Counted from the first letter of the stretch, positions 53,648-63,098 are shown. The stretch is 64,000 nt of DNA from Lentisphaerota bacterium (GCA_015061545.1 SUWJ01000008.1:1-64000); one strand, 5' to 3'. A program made the numbers and translations. The notes: generated from the sequence alone by a model not told the origin.

Positions 53648-54418
53648 TCAGGTGTTTTTACCCAATCTGCCGGACGATATCTTGCGCAATACAAAGCGGA
53701 ATATTTTTCTGAACCAGCATTGTTTTTCCAGGTTGACCAGCTCCATAGTTGTATATGCGAGCTGATTTTTCAACACATAAACATCCAGCAACCGTTCACC
53801 AACGAAGCCGAACACCCTGGCATCGTACGCCGAATAAGCCGATATATCAAGGCGCTTTTCCAACTCAAAAAGGATTCCGAACAGCCATTGACAATAGTTG
53901 TTGAAAAGATCCCGCCGCATCACAAACATATTGAAACGCGAACCGTAACTCCGTTGCATAACCTGATCGTAAGCTGCAAGGTAATCAGGAGCGATGTCGG
54001 TTATAACCCGTCTGGTTACTTCCAGATCTTCCGCATGATGCGCGTGGATATACTGCTGATAGTTGCTTTCGATAAAATATTTCCGCGGCTTGGGCAATAT
54101 CAGCGGAACTTGCTGCAGCGCCGCCGCCAAGTCAGCATATCCGGCAATGCGTTCAAACTTTTTGCCGCGGCGCTTTCCGGTAAAATAACGGCGGTAATGA
54201 CACAATCCGTAATAATCAGCATGAAGATTTTTCCATGCCCAATAAAGCGCCGTCAACTCGCAATAATGGGGATTTTCAGCACTTATATTGTCATTTTCAT
54301 CGTCGCGCTGATATCCCAGCGGCGGATTCAAAGCGCTGCCGGCTTGAACCGGCAAATAGATGTCATCCGCAGGAAACTGATATTTTTTATGAGTTGCAAC
54401 AACGATTTTTATATCCAT
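53648..54418 (-). CDS. DUF4422 family protein (putative glycosyltransferase)
   Basis: 256 aa. The N terminus IKIVVATHKKY, the central YCELTALYWAWKNL and the following YGLCHYRRYF match DUF4422, a family common in capsule and O-antigen clusters, where members are predicted glycosyltransferases. It lies 8 nt after glf, as the last gene of the polysaccharide operon. Length is normal for the family. It may add a sugar to the galactan, but the specific linkage cannot be determined here. Confidence 0.75.
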   Translation of the reverse strand: MDIKIVVATHKKYQFPADDIYLPVQAGSALNPPLGYQRDDENDNISAENPHYCELTALYWAWKNLHADYYGLCHYRRYFTGKRRGKKFERIAGYADLAAALQQVPLILPKPRKYFIESNYQQYIHAHHAEDLEVTRRVITDIAPDYLAAYDQVMQRSYGSRFNMFVMRRDLFNNYCQWLFGILFELEKRLDISAYSAYDARVFGFVGERLLDVYVLKNQLAYTTMELVNLEKQCWFRKIFRFVLRKISSGRLGKNT

Positions 54419-54426
54419 GATCCAAC

Positions 54427-55554
54427 TTAAAACCGGCTTTTAATCTTCTCAAAAGCCTCCAGCGCCGCTTCCACCGTATCGTCCATATCCAGATATTTGT
54501 ACAACCCAAGCCGTCCGCCGAAGACCACATTGGGCGCTTTTTCTGCCGCCATGGCTATATACTGATCGTACAATTGCTTGTTACGCTCAGTAAATACCGG
54601 ATAATAGGGTTCGTCCCCGGCTTTGGCAAAGCGGGAAAACTCTTTGAAGATCAAAGTTTTGCCGGTATCCTGCCGTTCAGGGTGATAATGTTTGAATTCG
54701 TGGATTCGGGTAAAGGGGACCGTTTCTTCGGCATAGTTCATTACAGTGGTTCCCTGATAGTCAGGATAATCAAAACGTTCCGCCGTAAAATCGACCGTCC
54801 GCCACTCCAGCGCCCCCAGCGAGTAGTCGAAAAATTCGTCGATCGCCCCGGTGTAAAGCACCAGCGTATCCGCATTGACTTCGCCTTTGATATCCGCAAA
54901 ATCGGTATTGAGTTTGACCGTAATGTTTTTGTGATCGACCAACCGTTCAAAAAGTTTGCCGTATCCATCCAGCGGAATACCTTCAAACTTATCGGCAAAA
55001 TAGCGGTGATTGTAGTTATATCTGACCGGCAGACGGGTAATGATATCCGGCGAAAGCTCGGTGGGATCTTTTTCCCATTGCTTGATGGTGTAGCCGCGGA
55101 AAAAAGCCTCATAAAGCCCGCGTCCGATCAAAGAGATGGCTTTTTCTTCCAGATTGGCAGGATCGGTTATATTTTCTTTGGCGATTTCATTGGCGATAAA
55201 CTTTCTGGCATCTTCCGGCGACATGGCTTTGCGGAAATACTGATTGATGGAGCCAAGATTGATCGGCATGGTATAGACTTCATTTTTATAAGTGGTCAGC
55301 ACGGTGTGCCGATACTCGTTGAACCCGGTAAAATTGCCGATATACTCCCAAACTTTTTCATTGGAAGTGTGGAAAATGTGCGAACCGTACTTATGATACT
55401 CGACTCCGGTTTTCGGATCGACTTCGCTCCACGAATTACCGCCGATATGATTTCTGCGGTCAATTATTGTAACGGGCAAATCCAGCTGCGAAGCAACCCG
55501 CTCCGCCACGACCGCACCATAAAACCCGCATCCGACCACCAAAAGTTTCTTCAT
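54427..55554 (-). CDS. glf: UDP-galactopyranose mutase (Glf)
   Basis: 375 aa flavoenzyme that converts UDP-galactopyranose to UDP-galactofuranose. The FAD motif VVGCGFYGAVVAERVA opens it, followed by IGGNSW, and the family-specific HIFHTSNEKVW and GYTIKQWEKDP-type blocks. Arg in TRIHEFKHY and the late GRLGLYKYLDMDD are also conserved. The start is ATG 55554, with AAAGG 8 nt upstream. Its presence makes galactofuranose a likely building unit of this locus, matching the GlfT-like transferase at the other end. Confidence 0.96.
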   Translation of the reverse strand: MKKLLVVGCGFYGAVVAERVASQLDLPVTIIDRRNHIGGNSWSEVDPKTGVEYHKYGSHIFHTSNEKVWEYIGNFTGFNEYRHTVLTTYKNEVYTMPINLGSINQYFRKAMSPEDARKFIANEIAKENITDPANLEEKAISLIGRGLYEAFFRGYTIKQWEKDPTELSPDIITRLPVRYNYNHRYFADKFEGIPLDGYGKLFERLVDHKNITVKLNTDFADIKGEVNADTLVLYTGAIDEFFDYSLGALEWRTVDFTAERFDYPDYQGTTVMNYAEETVPFTRIHEFKHYHPERQDTGKTLIFKEFSRFAKAGDEPYYPVFTERNKQLYDQYIAMAAEKAPNVVFGGRLGLYKYLDMDDTVEAALEAFEKIKSRF

Positions 55555-55597
55555 CACTCAAACGCCTTTCAACTTATTATTTTCCCCGCCGGCAAAC

Positions 55598-57997
55598 CTA
55601 TTTTCTTTTCCGGATTGCCAACTTTTCCCACATCCGATTCAAAGTGTTAAAAAACCCCCGCTCCATGACAGAACGTTTGATCTTGATATTCAAACTTTCT
55701 TTCATCGCTTTTTTCACCATCACAGGCTGTACGGCATTGTTTTTTTCAGCAGCTTTTTGCTTATTCATAGCCCTGAGATGATTTTGCAATCCGATAACAA
55801 TGCGATCTTTCTCATTGCGTACCGTATTAACTGTTTCCTTATTCGGCTTTACCGGAAGCACCAAAGCTTCTTTCAACCAATTTAAGGCTTTGATCTTTTC
55901 GCGCTCCAATGCGCAATATGCCGAACTATAATCAACGGATTCCATTGCCCGATCATCTTTACAAACATCCAAAGCGTTAAAGAAAAGGCGTTGCTGCAAA
56001 CCCAGCAATCCGGCAACAGTTTCAAATCTGGAACTGCCGCGACTGCTGTTCACTAAAGCCGCATAATTGCGTTTGTAAATGATTGCCATACACACACCAT
56101 GGTGCGAGTCGGTCATCATATATGTACAATTTTTAACAGCCTTTACCATATCCTCTACGCCAACCCGAGGCAATACGGTTCCGATATGCCATTGATCTTT
56201 GGAATATTTATACTCTTTCATGCCAAGCAAAGTTACCACCGGCATATTCATCTTTTCAGACAAATACTCAGCAGCCTTTTCCTTTTCCGGAGTTGGATCA
56301 AGTATATAGCACAGTATATACTTTTCCGGCAATGTTTCTTTGCCTTGTTCAGCTAAAATATCAAACTCTTTTTCGCTGCACAAAAAAATCGGATCTATAA
56401 TGTGATCAGCCTTAAGCCCGAAACGATTCTGCATAATCTTCGTACCTTGCTCTTCGCGCACACTGAGAGCATCAAAACGTTCCAAATAATCCCGTGCAGT
56501 TTCTATAACACTATCTTCGGCAATAAAATCATTATGTCCGAAAGAGGTGGAAAAAGCTATCTTCTTTTTATCTTTGTCTGCAAAATCTAAAAAGAACGTA
56601 TAGCCGACCAGCTTCAAAGTTCCCACCGTCCACATTTGATCTGAGCCCAAAATAAATCCATCAACAAATTGATTAAACTCAGTCATCTTGTCAAAAGATC
56701 GATTATTGGCTACCCGAAAATGGCGTTTTATAAAATCAACAGTGCTTTGAATTTCTCTTTCCCATGGATTACCGTCAGTTTTGGCAATAGGAATAAATAT
56801 AACCGATTGCCCCAGCGAATCAAGAACTTTTCCCAGCGAATAATAGGTCAGCGAACTACCGTAATTACTGGCAAACCACCAACCGACAATCCCCCAATCC
56901 CAACGCATCCCGCGTCCATACCACAACGCTTTATGGAATCCGAACTTTTCCAAATGATTAAAAAAGAATCTGCGGCTTGGATGCAATGGAGACGGTTTTA
57001 TCAATTGCGGATTAAACTGTTTTATAAAATCAAAAGGTATCTTGCGGCAAAGTTTCATAGAGCTTTTAAGCCGCTCAAAAATCACCCTGCCCTTGGCTGA
57101 ATTTACCATGACCAGACTGGTCCCCTTCCGGTCATCATAAGCCTTATCAAGCCGATGAATCTGCCAACAATCACCTAAAGTAATATCGGCAATACGGCTG
57201 CTGTTGGCATAAGGACAATTTGCGCAAGCTTCACGGATAGTTACGCCTTCCAAAAATCCCTTATACCACATCCCTTTATTCCAGGCAGCCTTTTTGACAT
57301 CTCCATTTTTCAAATACACAACCTGAGGTGTGGACCATTCAAAAAATTTTTTATCGCGGAAATCGACCTTGGCAATTTCTCCGCCTTCTGAAAACTCCCG
57401 GATAAACGAGCGGTATGCCGTTACGCTGTTTGCACCGTGACAAACCAAATCCGCAGTATATAATTTATCATAATCCCTGCCTAAAAACGCATACAAGCCT
57501 GCAATCTGGCACGGACATCCTACATAAAGAACGGCTGATCCGGCTTCCAAACAGGCTTTCGCTTCCCGGAAAGTGTCACGAGTATCGCTCTGCACATATT
57601 TCGATCCGCGCAACCGGGCAAGTTCTTCAGAGTTTTTTGCCACAAAATGATATACCGAAAGAAAATCATCTGAATATATTGCCCCGCACACTACGCCCCC
57701 GCGGGATAAAATTTCCTCTGCTAAAAGCGTGAACATTCCCCCGGAAGAAGATTGCAAACGAATCTCATCTTTCGCCCACACAGCATAAGTATCGAACGCA
57801 GTATGTCTGCGGCACGGATTCATTGCCGGACAACTTTTTACACACAATCCGCAGTTGGTACATTTATCCTGATCGATTACCGGAAAAAGGAAGCCATCCG
57901 AATCATATTCCATACGGATCGCGTCAACAGGGCACTTATTAAAACACGCCCCGCAACCGGTACACTGACTATGCTCAACGCTATTGATATTTTTCAT
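55598..57997 (-). CDS. FrhB-like/polysaccharide pyruvyl transferase fusion with two [4Fe-4S] motifs
   Basis: 799 aa. Residues 12-23 (CTGCGACFNKCP) and 46-57 (CTNCGLCVKSCP) bind two clusters. Residues about 60-345 resemble the coenzyme F420-reducing hydrogenase beta subunit (FrhB): QSSSGGMFTLLAEEIL, YVGCPCQIAGLYAFLG and a later Cys block GVTIREACANCPYA. From about 365 to 690 the sequence follows polysaccharide pyruvyl transferases (NYGSSLTYYSLGKVL, ILGSDQMW, REEQGTKIM). A basic tail follows. It is in a glycan operon, so it probably transfers pyruvate to the polymer; the redox half is unexplained. Confidence 0.85.
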   Translation of the reverse strand: MKNINSVEHSQCTGCGACFNKCPVDAIRMEYDSDGFLFPVIDQDKCTNCGLCVKSCPAMNPCRRHTAFDTYAVWAKDEIRLQSSSGGMFTLLAEEILSRGGVVCGAIYSDDFLSVYHFVAKNSEELARLRGSKYVQSDTRDTFREAKACLEAGSAVLYVGCPCQIAGLYAFLGRDYDKLYTADLVCHGANSVTAYRSFIREFSEGGEIAKVDFRDKKFFEWSTPQVVYLKNGDVKKAAWNKGMWYKGFLEGVTIREACANCPYANSSRIADITLGDCWQIHRLDKAYDDRKGTSLVMVNSAKGRVIFERLKSSMKLCRKIPFDFIKQFNPQLIKPSPLHPSRRFFFNHLEKFGFHKALWYGRGMRWDWGIVGWWFASNYGSSLTYYSLGKVLDSLGQSVIFIPIAKTDGNPWEREIQSTVDFIKRHFRVANNRSFDKMTEFNQFVDGFILGSDQMWTVGTLKLVGYTFFLDFADKDKKKIAFSTSFGHNDFIAEDSVIETARDYLERFDALSVREEQGTKIMQNRFGLKADHIIDPIFLCSEKEFDILAEQGKETLPEKYILCYILDPTPEKEKAAEYLSEKMNMPVVTLLGMKEYKYSKDQWHIGTVLPRVGVEDMVKAVKNCTYMMTDSHHGVCMAIIYKRNYAALVNSSRGSSRFETVAGLLGLQQRLFFNALDVCKDDRAMESVDYSSAYCALEREKIKALNWLKEALVLPVKPNKETVNTVRNEKDRIVIGLQNHLRAMNKQKAAEKNNAVQPVMVKKAMKESLNIKIKRSVMERGFFNTLNRMWEKLAIRKRK

Positions 57998-58002
57998 CAG
58001 TA

Positions 58003-58971
58003 TTAAAACCTCTTTTCCAGCGGCAATTTGTCTACCAGATATTGAGCGCTCTTATTGACTTTCGGCAAATATTTTTGCGCATCATAAGCCACAATAAGAT
58101 CCGCAAATTCCCGCAAATGATCCTTGCCGCGACGGACAGATTTTCCCAAACAATCCGGAACTACAAAACGCAAACACCATTCCATTAATTCCGGTCCGAA
58201 ATCTTCAAACCAGTTATTTTTCTTATAGCAGGCAAAGACGTGTTTCAACATTATCATATGTTTGGCAATCTTTTCATCTTTATTCTTATTCACATCTGCC
58301 ATAAGCGATCCGGGGCGTACCCAGCGGTATTTGTACAACTTATCGGCAATAAACGAAAAATTTCTGCCATGCGGAAATGCTTCCAGCTGGAAAACACTAT
58401 CTTCGCCGAACTTGACATCTTCCGCAAAACTCAAGTTATACTCCTGCAAAAATTCCCGTTTATAAGCCTGACGCCAAACAAAGGGCAGCGCACCATGTCC
58501 TCCAAACAGCACATCCGGAGTAAAATGATCGAACCGTTTAGTTGAAATGTTCAAAACCGAATAATACCATGGAGTAGGATCGCTCAGCTGCGGAAACATT
58601 GCAGTGCCGAACACGCAAATATCGGTCGGAGCTTCAAGAAACTCCCGCCAGATACGTTCACAGGCGTTCGGTGCCAACAAGTCATCCGAATCGCAAAACA
58701 TAACAATATCGCCACGGGCAATCTGCAACCCGGCATTACGGGCTGCCGGCAACCCCTTATTTTCCTGACTCAACACCACAATACGGTTATCAGTATTGGC
58801 AAATGTATTAAGGATTTCCAACGAATTATCTATGCTGCCGTCATTGACGCAGATAATCTCTATATCCAGCAACGTTTGATTAAGTAAACTGCTCAAACAT
58901 TCAGGCAAATACTTTTCAACATTATAAACCGGAACCACTATCGAAATTTTAGCTGAATAGTCCACTTGCAT
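58003..58971 (-). CDS. Family 2 glycosyltransferase
   Basis: 322 aa GT-A enzyme. SIVVPVYNVEKYLPECLSSL and the ICVNDGSIDNS nucleotide site are followed by ENKGLPAARNAGL, the DSDD metal motif and EDSVFQLE. The C-terminal 100 residues are helical, with no membrane segment. It overlaps the preceding GT2 by one base (TAATG) and precedes the FrhB fusion by 5 nt, so translation is coupled. The transferred sugar is unknown. Confidence 0.9.
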   Translation of the reverse strand: MQVDYSAKISIVVPVYNVEKYLPECLSSLLNQTLLDIEIICVNDGSIDNSLEILNTFANTDNRIVVLSQENKGLPAARNAGLQIARGDIVMFCDSDDLLAPNACERIWREFLEAPTDICVFGTAMFPQLSDPTPWYYSVLNISTKRFDHFTPDVLFGGHGALPFVWRQAYKREFLQEYNLSFAEDVKFGEDSVFQLEAFPHGRNFSFIADKLYKYRWVRPGSLMADVNKNKDEKIAKHMIMLKHVFACYKKNNWFEDFGPELMEWCLRFVVPDCLGKSVRRGKDHLREFADLIVAYDAQKYLPKVNKSAQYLVDKLPLEKRF

Positions 58972-60131
58972 TACCTCAGTTTATTAGCAGCTTTTTCCAG
59001 TACTCTGAGCAAGGTATATCTGAATCCATTAACCCGCAAACATCTGTAACCGCGTTTCATATTTCTTATCACATAGGATGATTTTCTGCCCATTACCGGC
59101 GGCGGAAGAACTTCACTCACGCCCTGTTTTTCTCTGGAATGACGTTTATGAGTGGCAGCTGCAGAGTCATCTATTATACGGCAAAGCTCGATCCAGCGAT
59201 ACCATTCAAAATATTTATGCTGCAGCAAACCTTCATCATTCAGCCGGACAAAATCATCATGAAAGCGATTCATGAACTCACCGGCAAGGATCTCGTTGAG
59301 CCGGTAATAATTCCAGAAATAACTGTCGTAACGCAATCTGGCGCAAACCGGAGCAAGAAATGCTTTTTTAAGCGGTTGAGTTTCAATAAACCGCTCCATT
59401 TCGGCATATTCATCGCAAATGCAATAAACTTTGCCGGGCGAGTTGATACTTGAAGCTTCATTATCCTGCCGGTAATGCAAAAAACACTCCCGCATCAGTT
59501 TTATTCTTTCAGCGCAAGCCCAGACCTTGAAATTAAAGCTCGCATCCTGATAGCTTGCACCGGGAGTTTCGTTGAAACGTATGTTGTTGCTGCGGATAAA
59601 ATCTTTGCGGTAAATTGCCGACCAGATGGTAGGTTTGATATTGAAAAATTCCACCGCTTCCAACGGAGCCTTGAAATCTCTGGTCGGACAAATTATCCGA
59701 CGGCTCATAACTTCGCTGCAAATCGGGTTGGGAACACTGCGTTCTTCCGGATTCGACCAGTAAAAATAAAAGCCTGACTTCACAACATCCAGCTCATCAG
59801 CTTTGGCGCAATCGTAAAGTTTTTCAAACATATCAGGATCGGCATAATCATCGGACTCGACAATACCGATATACTCTCCGGTGGCTTTGTCAAAACCGCA
59901 ATTCATCGAGTGACCGTAACCGCTGTTGGGTTTATTGATAACCACAATACGGGGATCTCTGGATGCATACTCATTGATTATATCCGGCGACGAATCTTTG
60001 GAACCATCGTTGACACAAATAATTTCAATATCGCGCAATGTCTGATTGACAACGCTGTCCAGGCACTGACGCAGATATTTTTCCACGTTGTATATCGGAA
60101 TAACCACCGATACCTTTACTTGATTTGCCAT
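58971..60131 (-). CDS. Family 2 glycosyltransferase
   Basis: 386 aa GT-A enzyme. SVVIPIYNVEKYLRQCLDSVV, ICVNDGSKDSSPDI, NSGYGHSMNCGFD and the metal motif ESDDYADPD are conserved. A Trp/Tyr-rich C terminus may bind the acceptor. It starts the second part of the locus behind its own internal promoter. It is close in plan to the next GT2 but only the catalytic core matches, so recent duplication is unlikely. Confidence 0.9.
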   Translation of the reverse strand: MANQVKVSVVIPIYNVEKYLRQCLDSVVNQTLRDIEIICVNDGSKDSSPDIINEYASRDPRIVVINKPNSGYGHSMNCGFDKATGEYIGIVESDDYADPDMFEKLYDCAKADELDVVKSGFYFYWSNPEERSVPNPICSEVMSRRIICPTRDFKAPLEAVEFFNIKPTIWSAIYRKDFIRSNNIRFNETPGASYQDASFNFKVWACAERIKLMRECFLHYRQDNEASSINSPGKVYCICDEYAEMERFIETQPLKKAFLAPVCARLRYDSYFWNYYRLNEILAGEFMNRFHDDFVRLNDEGLLQHKYFEWYRWIELCRIIDDSAAATHKRHSREKQGVSEVLPPPVMGRKSSYVIRNMKRGYRCLRVNGFRYTLLRVLEKAANKLR

Positions 60132-60154
60132 AAACTTTACTTTCTTGCTGATAT

Positions 60155-60183
60155 ATTATAATGTTTTTTTTCATCAATCGCAA
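60155..60183 (-). promoter_or_regulatory. Internal promoter of the glycan locus
   Basis: Minus strand: TTGCGA (60178-60183), 17-nt spacer, TATAAT (60155-60160), within the 68-nt gap between wzt and the first GT2. It allows glycosyltransferase expression apart from the exporter. Confidence 0.6.
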
Positions 60184-60199
60184 TCAGTATTCAACCTGC

Positions 60200-60913
60200 T
60201 TATATCCCGATATTTCCATCTTTTATTATCTTGCCGTGGTCGAGGCGGATCTCGCGCCGGCAGAACTTTTCTATATCGCTGCGGTTGTGGGATACCAATA
60301 TCAAAGTCGTTCCGTTGGCCAGCAATTTATTGATACGCCCTGTACACTTTTCCTTGAAGTTTGTATCGCCAACTGCCATAACTTCGTCCACCAGCAATAT
60401 TTCAGGCTCAATCGCCGTGGCAATACCAAAGCCCAATCGAGCCTGCATCCCGGAAGAATACTGGTAGATCGGCGCATCAATAAAATCGCCCAGCTCCGCA
60501 AAATCCACTATATCGTCCAGCAAATTCTGCATCTCACGCCGTGTACGCCCCTGCAATATACCGTTGAGCATAATATTTTCCCGCCCTGAAAGCTGTTTGG
60601 AAAAACCTGCCCCCAGCGCCAGCATCATTGACACCCTGCCCCGCACCGAGCATACCCCGGAATAATTTTTATACACCCCGCCGATGATCGACAGCAAGGT
60701 GGTTTTGCCGCAGCCGTTATGCCCCGTCAAACCGATGCGTTCGCCGCGGTTGACTGTTAAATTGATATTATCCAGAGCGGTAAAAGCTTTGGCATTGGAT
60801 TTATCTTTGATATATTGCGGCAGATGCAGAACAATATTTTTGAATCCGTAATGTTTTTTTTCCATCACGAACTTCTTGCTCAAATCTCTTATTTCTATAA
60901 TCGGGTCATTCAT
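60200..60913 (-). CDS. wzt: Polysaccharide ABC transporter ATP-binding protein (Wzt/TagH type)
   Basis: 237 aa. Walker A GHNGCGKTT, signature-like region YSSGMQARL and Walker B ILLVDEVMAVGD match the polysaccharide export subgroup. It lacks the C-terminal carbohydrate-binding domain of Wzt proteins that recognise chain termini, so export may be coupled to synthesis, as in galactan-type loci with short Wzt. It follows the permease by 13 nt. Confidence 0.9.
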   Translation of the reverse strand: MNDPIIEIRDLSKKFVMEKKHYGFKNIVLHLPQYIKDKSNAKAFTALDNINLTVNRGERIGLTGHNGCGKTTLLSIIGGVYKNYSGVCSVRGRVSMMLALGAGFSKQLSGRENIMLNGILQGRTRREMQNLLDDIVDFAELGDFIDAPIYQYSSGMQARLGFGIATAIEPEILLVDEVMAVGDTNFKEKCTGRINKLLANGTTLILVSHNRSDIEKFCRREIRLDHGKIIKDGNIGI

Positions 60914-60926
60914 TGCTGCGCACCTC

Positions 60927-61700
60927 TTACATCATTTCCGCGAATCGCTTTTCCAAGCGCACGAATATACTGCGCCCCACCCAGAAGACCACAATACCAA
61001 TCAAAAACAACTTCAACCAGAGCAGGCAATTTATGTCGGGGCTGTAGAATATATTGCGCCAGATCCGTACCACCCCCGCCATGGGATTTACCACATAGAT
61101 CCAATGATATTTTTCAGGGATCGAACTTTCCGGAATGAAAATCGGAGTCATAAACATCCACATTTGCATAATTATCGCCATGATCCGCTCCAAATCCCGG
61201 AAAAAGATATTCGCCGCCGCGTAAGCATAACTCAAACCAATGGAAAACAGCGCCAGCAGCAGCAGTACCACCAGCAGATTCGGCAGAAAAGTCAGCCAAT
61301 CGGGCTTTACTCCGTATGCCAGCATCACTACGACCAGCACGGGAATAGTCAGAATAAAATGGATGCTTTCGGTAAAAAATGTTCCCCAGACAAACAGTTT
61401 ACGATCCACCGAGGTCTTTTTCAGCAAACCCGCATTCACCATCAGAATACGACCATTCTGCAGTACCACATTGGCGAAAAACTGCCACAAAAACGTTCCG
61501 CACAGCAGATACAAAAGGTAGTTCGGCGCCCGGAAACGCATCAGCACTCCGAATACCGCAAAGTAAATCAAGCTGGAAAAAACCGGCACCAGCAACGACC
61601 ACAGAAAGCCCAACGCCGTTGAATTGTACTTCAGCTTGAAATCCTTGGCAATCAGCACTGTTATCTGATCGCGTTTAAGCTCCATAGAACGAGAAATCAT
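60927..61700 (-). CDS. wzm: Polysaccharide ABC transporter permease (Wzm/TagG type)
   Basis: 257 aa with six predicted membrane segments. The N-terminal IAKDFKLKYNSTALGFLWSLLVP and the NPMAGVVRIWRNIFYSP block near the C terminus are typical of O-antigen/teichoic export permeases. ATG at 61700 is chosen with AAGAGG 9 nt upstream; a GTG at 61721 is weaker. It forms the exporter with the ATPase that follows. Confidence 0.92.
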   Translation of the reverse strand: MISRSMELKRDQITVLIAKDFKLKYNSTALGFLWSLLVPVFSSLIYFAVFGVLMRFRAPNYLLYLLCGTFLWQFFANVVLQNGRILMVNAGLLKKTSVDRKLFVWGTFFTESIHFILTIPVLVVVMLAYGVKPDWLTFLPNLLVVLLLLALFSIGLSYAYAAANIFFRDLERIMAIIMQMWMFMTPIFIPESSIPEKYHWIYVVNPMAGVVRIWRNIFYSPDINCLLWLKLFLIGIVVFWVGRSIFVRLEKRFAEMM

Positions 61701-61809
61701 CCTGTTCAACCTCTTTACCACCCATAAACAGCTCTCCGTAAGCCCGTCGAATCAACGCCGCCCATCAAGGATACACCGTCTTTTTTTCATAAATAGAAAC
61801 ACTCGCCAT

Positions 61810-61838
61810 AATATACACCCTGAAAAGCGTTATTTCAA
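61810..61838 (-). promoter_or_regulatory. Promoter of the wzm-wzt operon
   Basis: Minus strand: TTGAAA (61833-61838), 17-nt spacer ending GGGTG, TATATT (61810-61815). Confidence 0.75.
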
Positions 61839-61875
61839 GGCATCTTACTATAATAGGCGGATATAAAGACCACTT

Positions 61876-62793
61876 TTAGCTCTTTTCTTCTGATACAGCT
61901 CCTGAAAAATATTCTATCGGCGGATTAAAACTGAATCCTTTCTTATATGCCGACAGTATCAAACTTATTCTCTCCTTTCTCTCCGACGGAGCCAAACAAA
62001 ATATTTTAAGCAGATGATAAATACACCTGCAAGCGTAGTATACTGAACCTTTCCACCCCTCCCGCCGATAAAGACAGCTCTCATTCCGGTAAGCCAATGC
62101 GTAACGCGGCAGCCGCTCCGGAACATCCCGCGCAATATCCGAGCCGTGATTATTCTGCATGGCGTGAAGTACCACGCTTTTTTCCACCAGAAAAGAATCC
62201 AGCTTGCACCTCAGCGCCAAACGTCGGCTGTACTCCACATCGTCCCCCCAGATGAAAAATTCTTTTTGCGGCAAACCTGCCAGTTCAACGCTTTTACGCG
62301 ACAGAAAAAATGATACAAATGTAGCCTGCCGTACCGGACGCAGTCCGAACTTCTGCCATTGCGATTGAACTTTACTGCTGCGGGAAAATTTCGGCAGATT
62401 CATCCGGCAGCAGCTGCCATCGTGCCAGAGCGCCCGGGAGACCAGAAAACCGTAATTGCCATTTAAAAGTTTATCCGCCGTCAACAATTCCGCCAGCGCA
62501 TCCGGTTGGGGAATACAATCGTCATCCATCAGCCACAGACGTTCATAACCACGCTCCATAGCAAGTTTCATCCCCAGATTAAAACCGCCTGCGCCGCCGA
62601 GATTATTCCCGGGATTAAAGTAGAAAATTCTTTCATCAGTAAGTTTAGATACATATTCAAAAGTGCCGTCGCCGCTGTTATTGTCGATCACCAGCACATC
62701 GCAGGCAACGCTCTGACGCTGCAACGCAGTCAGACACCTTTCCAGCATACTGCAACGATTGTAAGTTACGACAATGGCAACTGTGGACATCAT
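61876..62793 (-). CDS. GlfT-like family 2 glycosyltransferase (probable galactofuranosyltransferase)
   Basis: 305 aa. VAIVVTYNRCSMLERCLTAL, VIDNNSGDGT and NNLGGAGGFNLGMKLA match the rhamnosyl/galactofuranosyl GT2 group; LWLMDDDCIP is the metal-binding block (WxDDD type in GlfT) and FFIWGDDVEYSRRL provides the catalytic acid segment. Together with glf in the same locus this supports transfer of galactofuranose. The ATG is 62793 (or the next codon), with AAAGGTG upstream. It precedes wzm but has a 175-nt gap with its own promoter between. Confidence 0.85.
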   Translation of the reverse strand: MMSTVAIVVTYNRCSMLERCLTALQRQSVACDVLVIDNNSGDGTFEYVSKLTDERIFYFNPGNNLGGAGGFNLGMKLAMERGYERLWLMDDDCIPQPDALAELLTADKLLNGNYGFLVSRALWHDGSCCRMNLPKFSRSSKVQSQWQKFGLRPVRQATFVSFFLSRKSVELAGLPQKEFFIWGDDVEYSRRLALRCKLDSFLVEKSVVLHAMQNNHGSDIARDVPERLPRYALAYRNESCLYRREGWKGSVYYACRCIYHLLKIFCLAPSERKERISLILSAYKKGFSFNPPIEYFSGAVSEEKS

Positions 62794-63098
62794 AACGCTT
62801 CACCTTTGATTAAAGATTCAAAAAAACCTCAGATACAGGTGTGAAGCAACAATGTACAACCAATCCCGACACGCTCCCGCCTCCGAAAGCTGTCCGGACT
62901 GAAAATACACTTATAAAATTTCTTCACGATGTTTAATATAACCACCGATCGAACAAATACAACTTGTTTGCGCTATTTTTTCAAGATAAAAGTTTTTTTT
63001 GTAAAAAAATATTCCGGTTATTTGCATTATTATTCAGGCGGGTGTATCTTACCTTGACAAAAATCTGTAACGTTTCAGAAGCAAATTTTATTATTGAT
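62794..63098. other. Intergenic region before the LacI-type regulator
   Basis: About 300 nt without a supported gene. A possible minus-strand promoter for the GlfT-like gene is TTGTAC with a GTATCT 17 nt downstream, near 62828-62856. The right part holds a candidate LacI-family operator. Confidence 0.4.
63065..63078 (+). promoter_or_regulatory. LacI/GalR-type operator candidate
   Basis: CTGTAACGTTTCAG is palindromic at 12 of 14 positions around a central CG, the form expected of LacI/GalR-family operators. It lies 20 nt before the regulator's ATG and just after a TTGACA (63054-63059), suggesting autoregulation. Confidence 0.55.

Noticed and set aside
53556-53765. Small plus-strand frame of 69 codons
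   Set aside because: It overlaps the 3' end of the DUF4422 gene, is basic and low in information, and has no ribosome binding site.
63054-63059. TTGACA as the -35 of the LacI-type gene
   Set aside because: No acceptable -10 is found 16-18 nt further on (AGAAGC), so the promoter could not be set; only the palindrome is reported.
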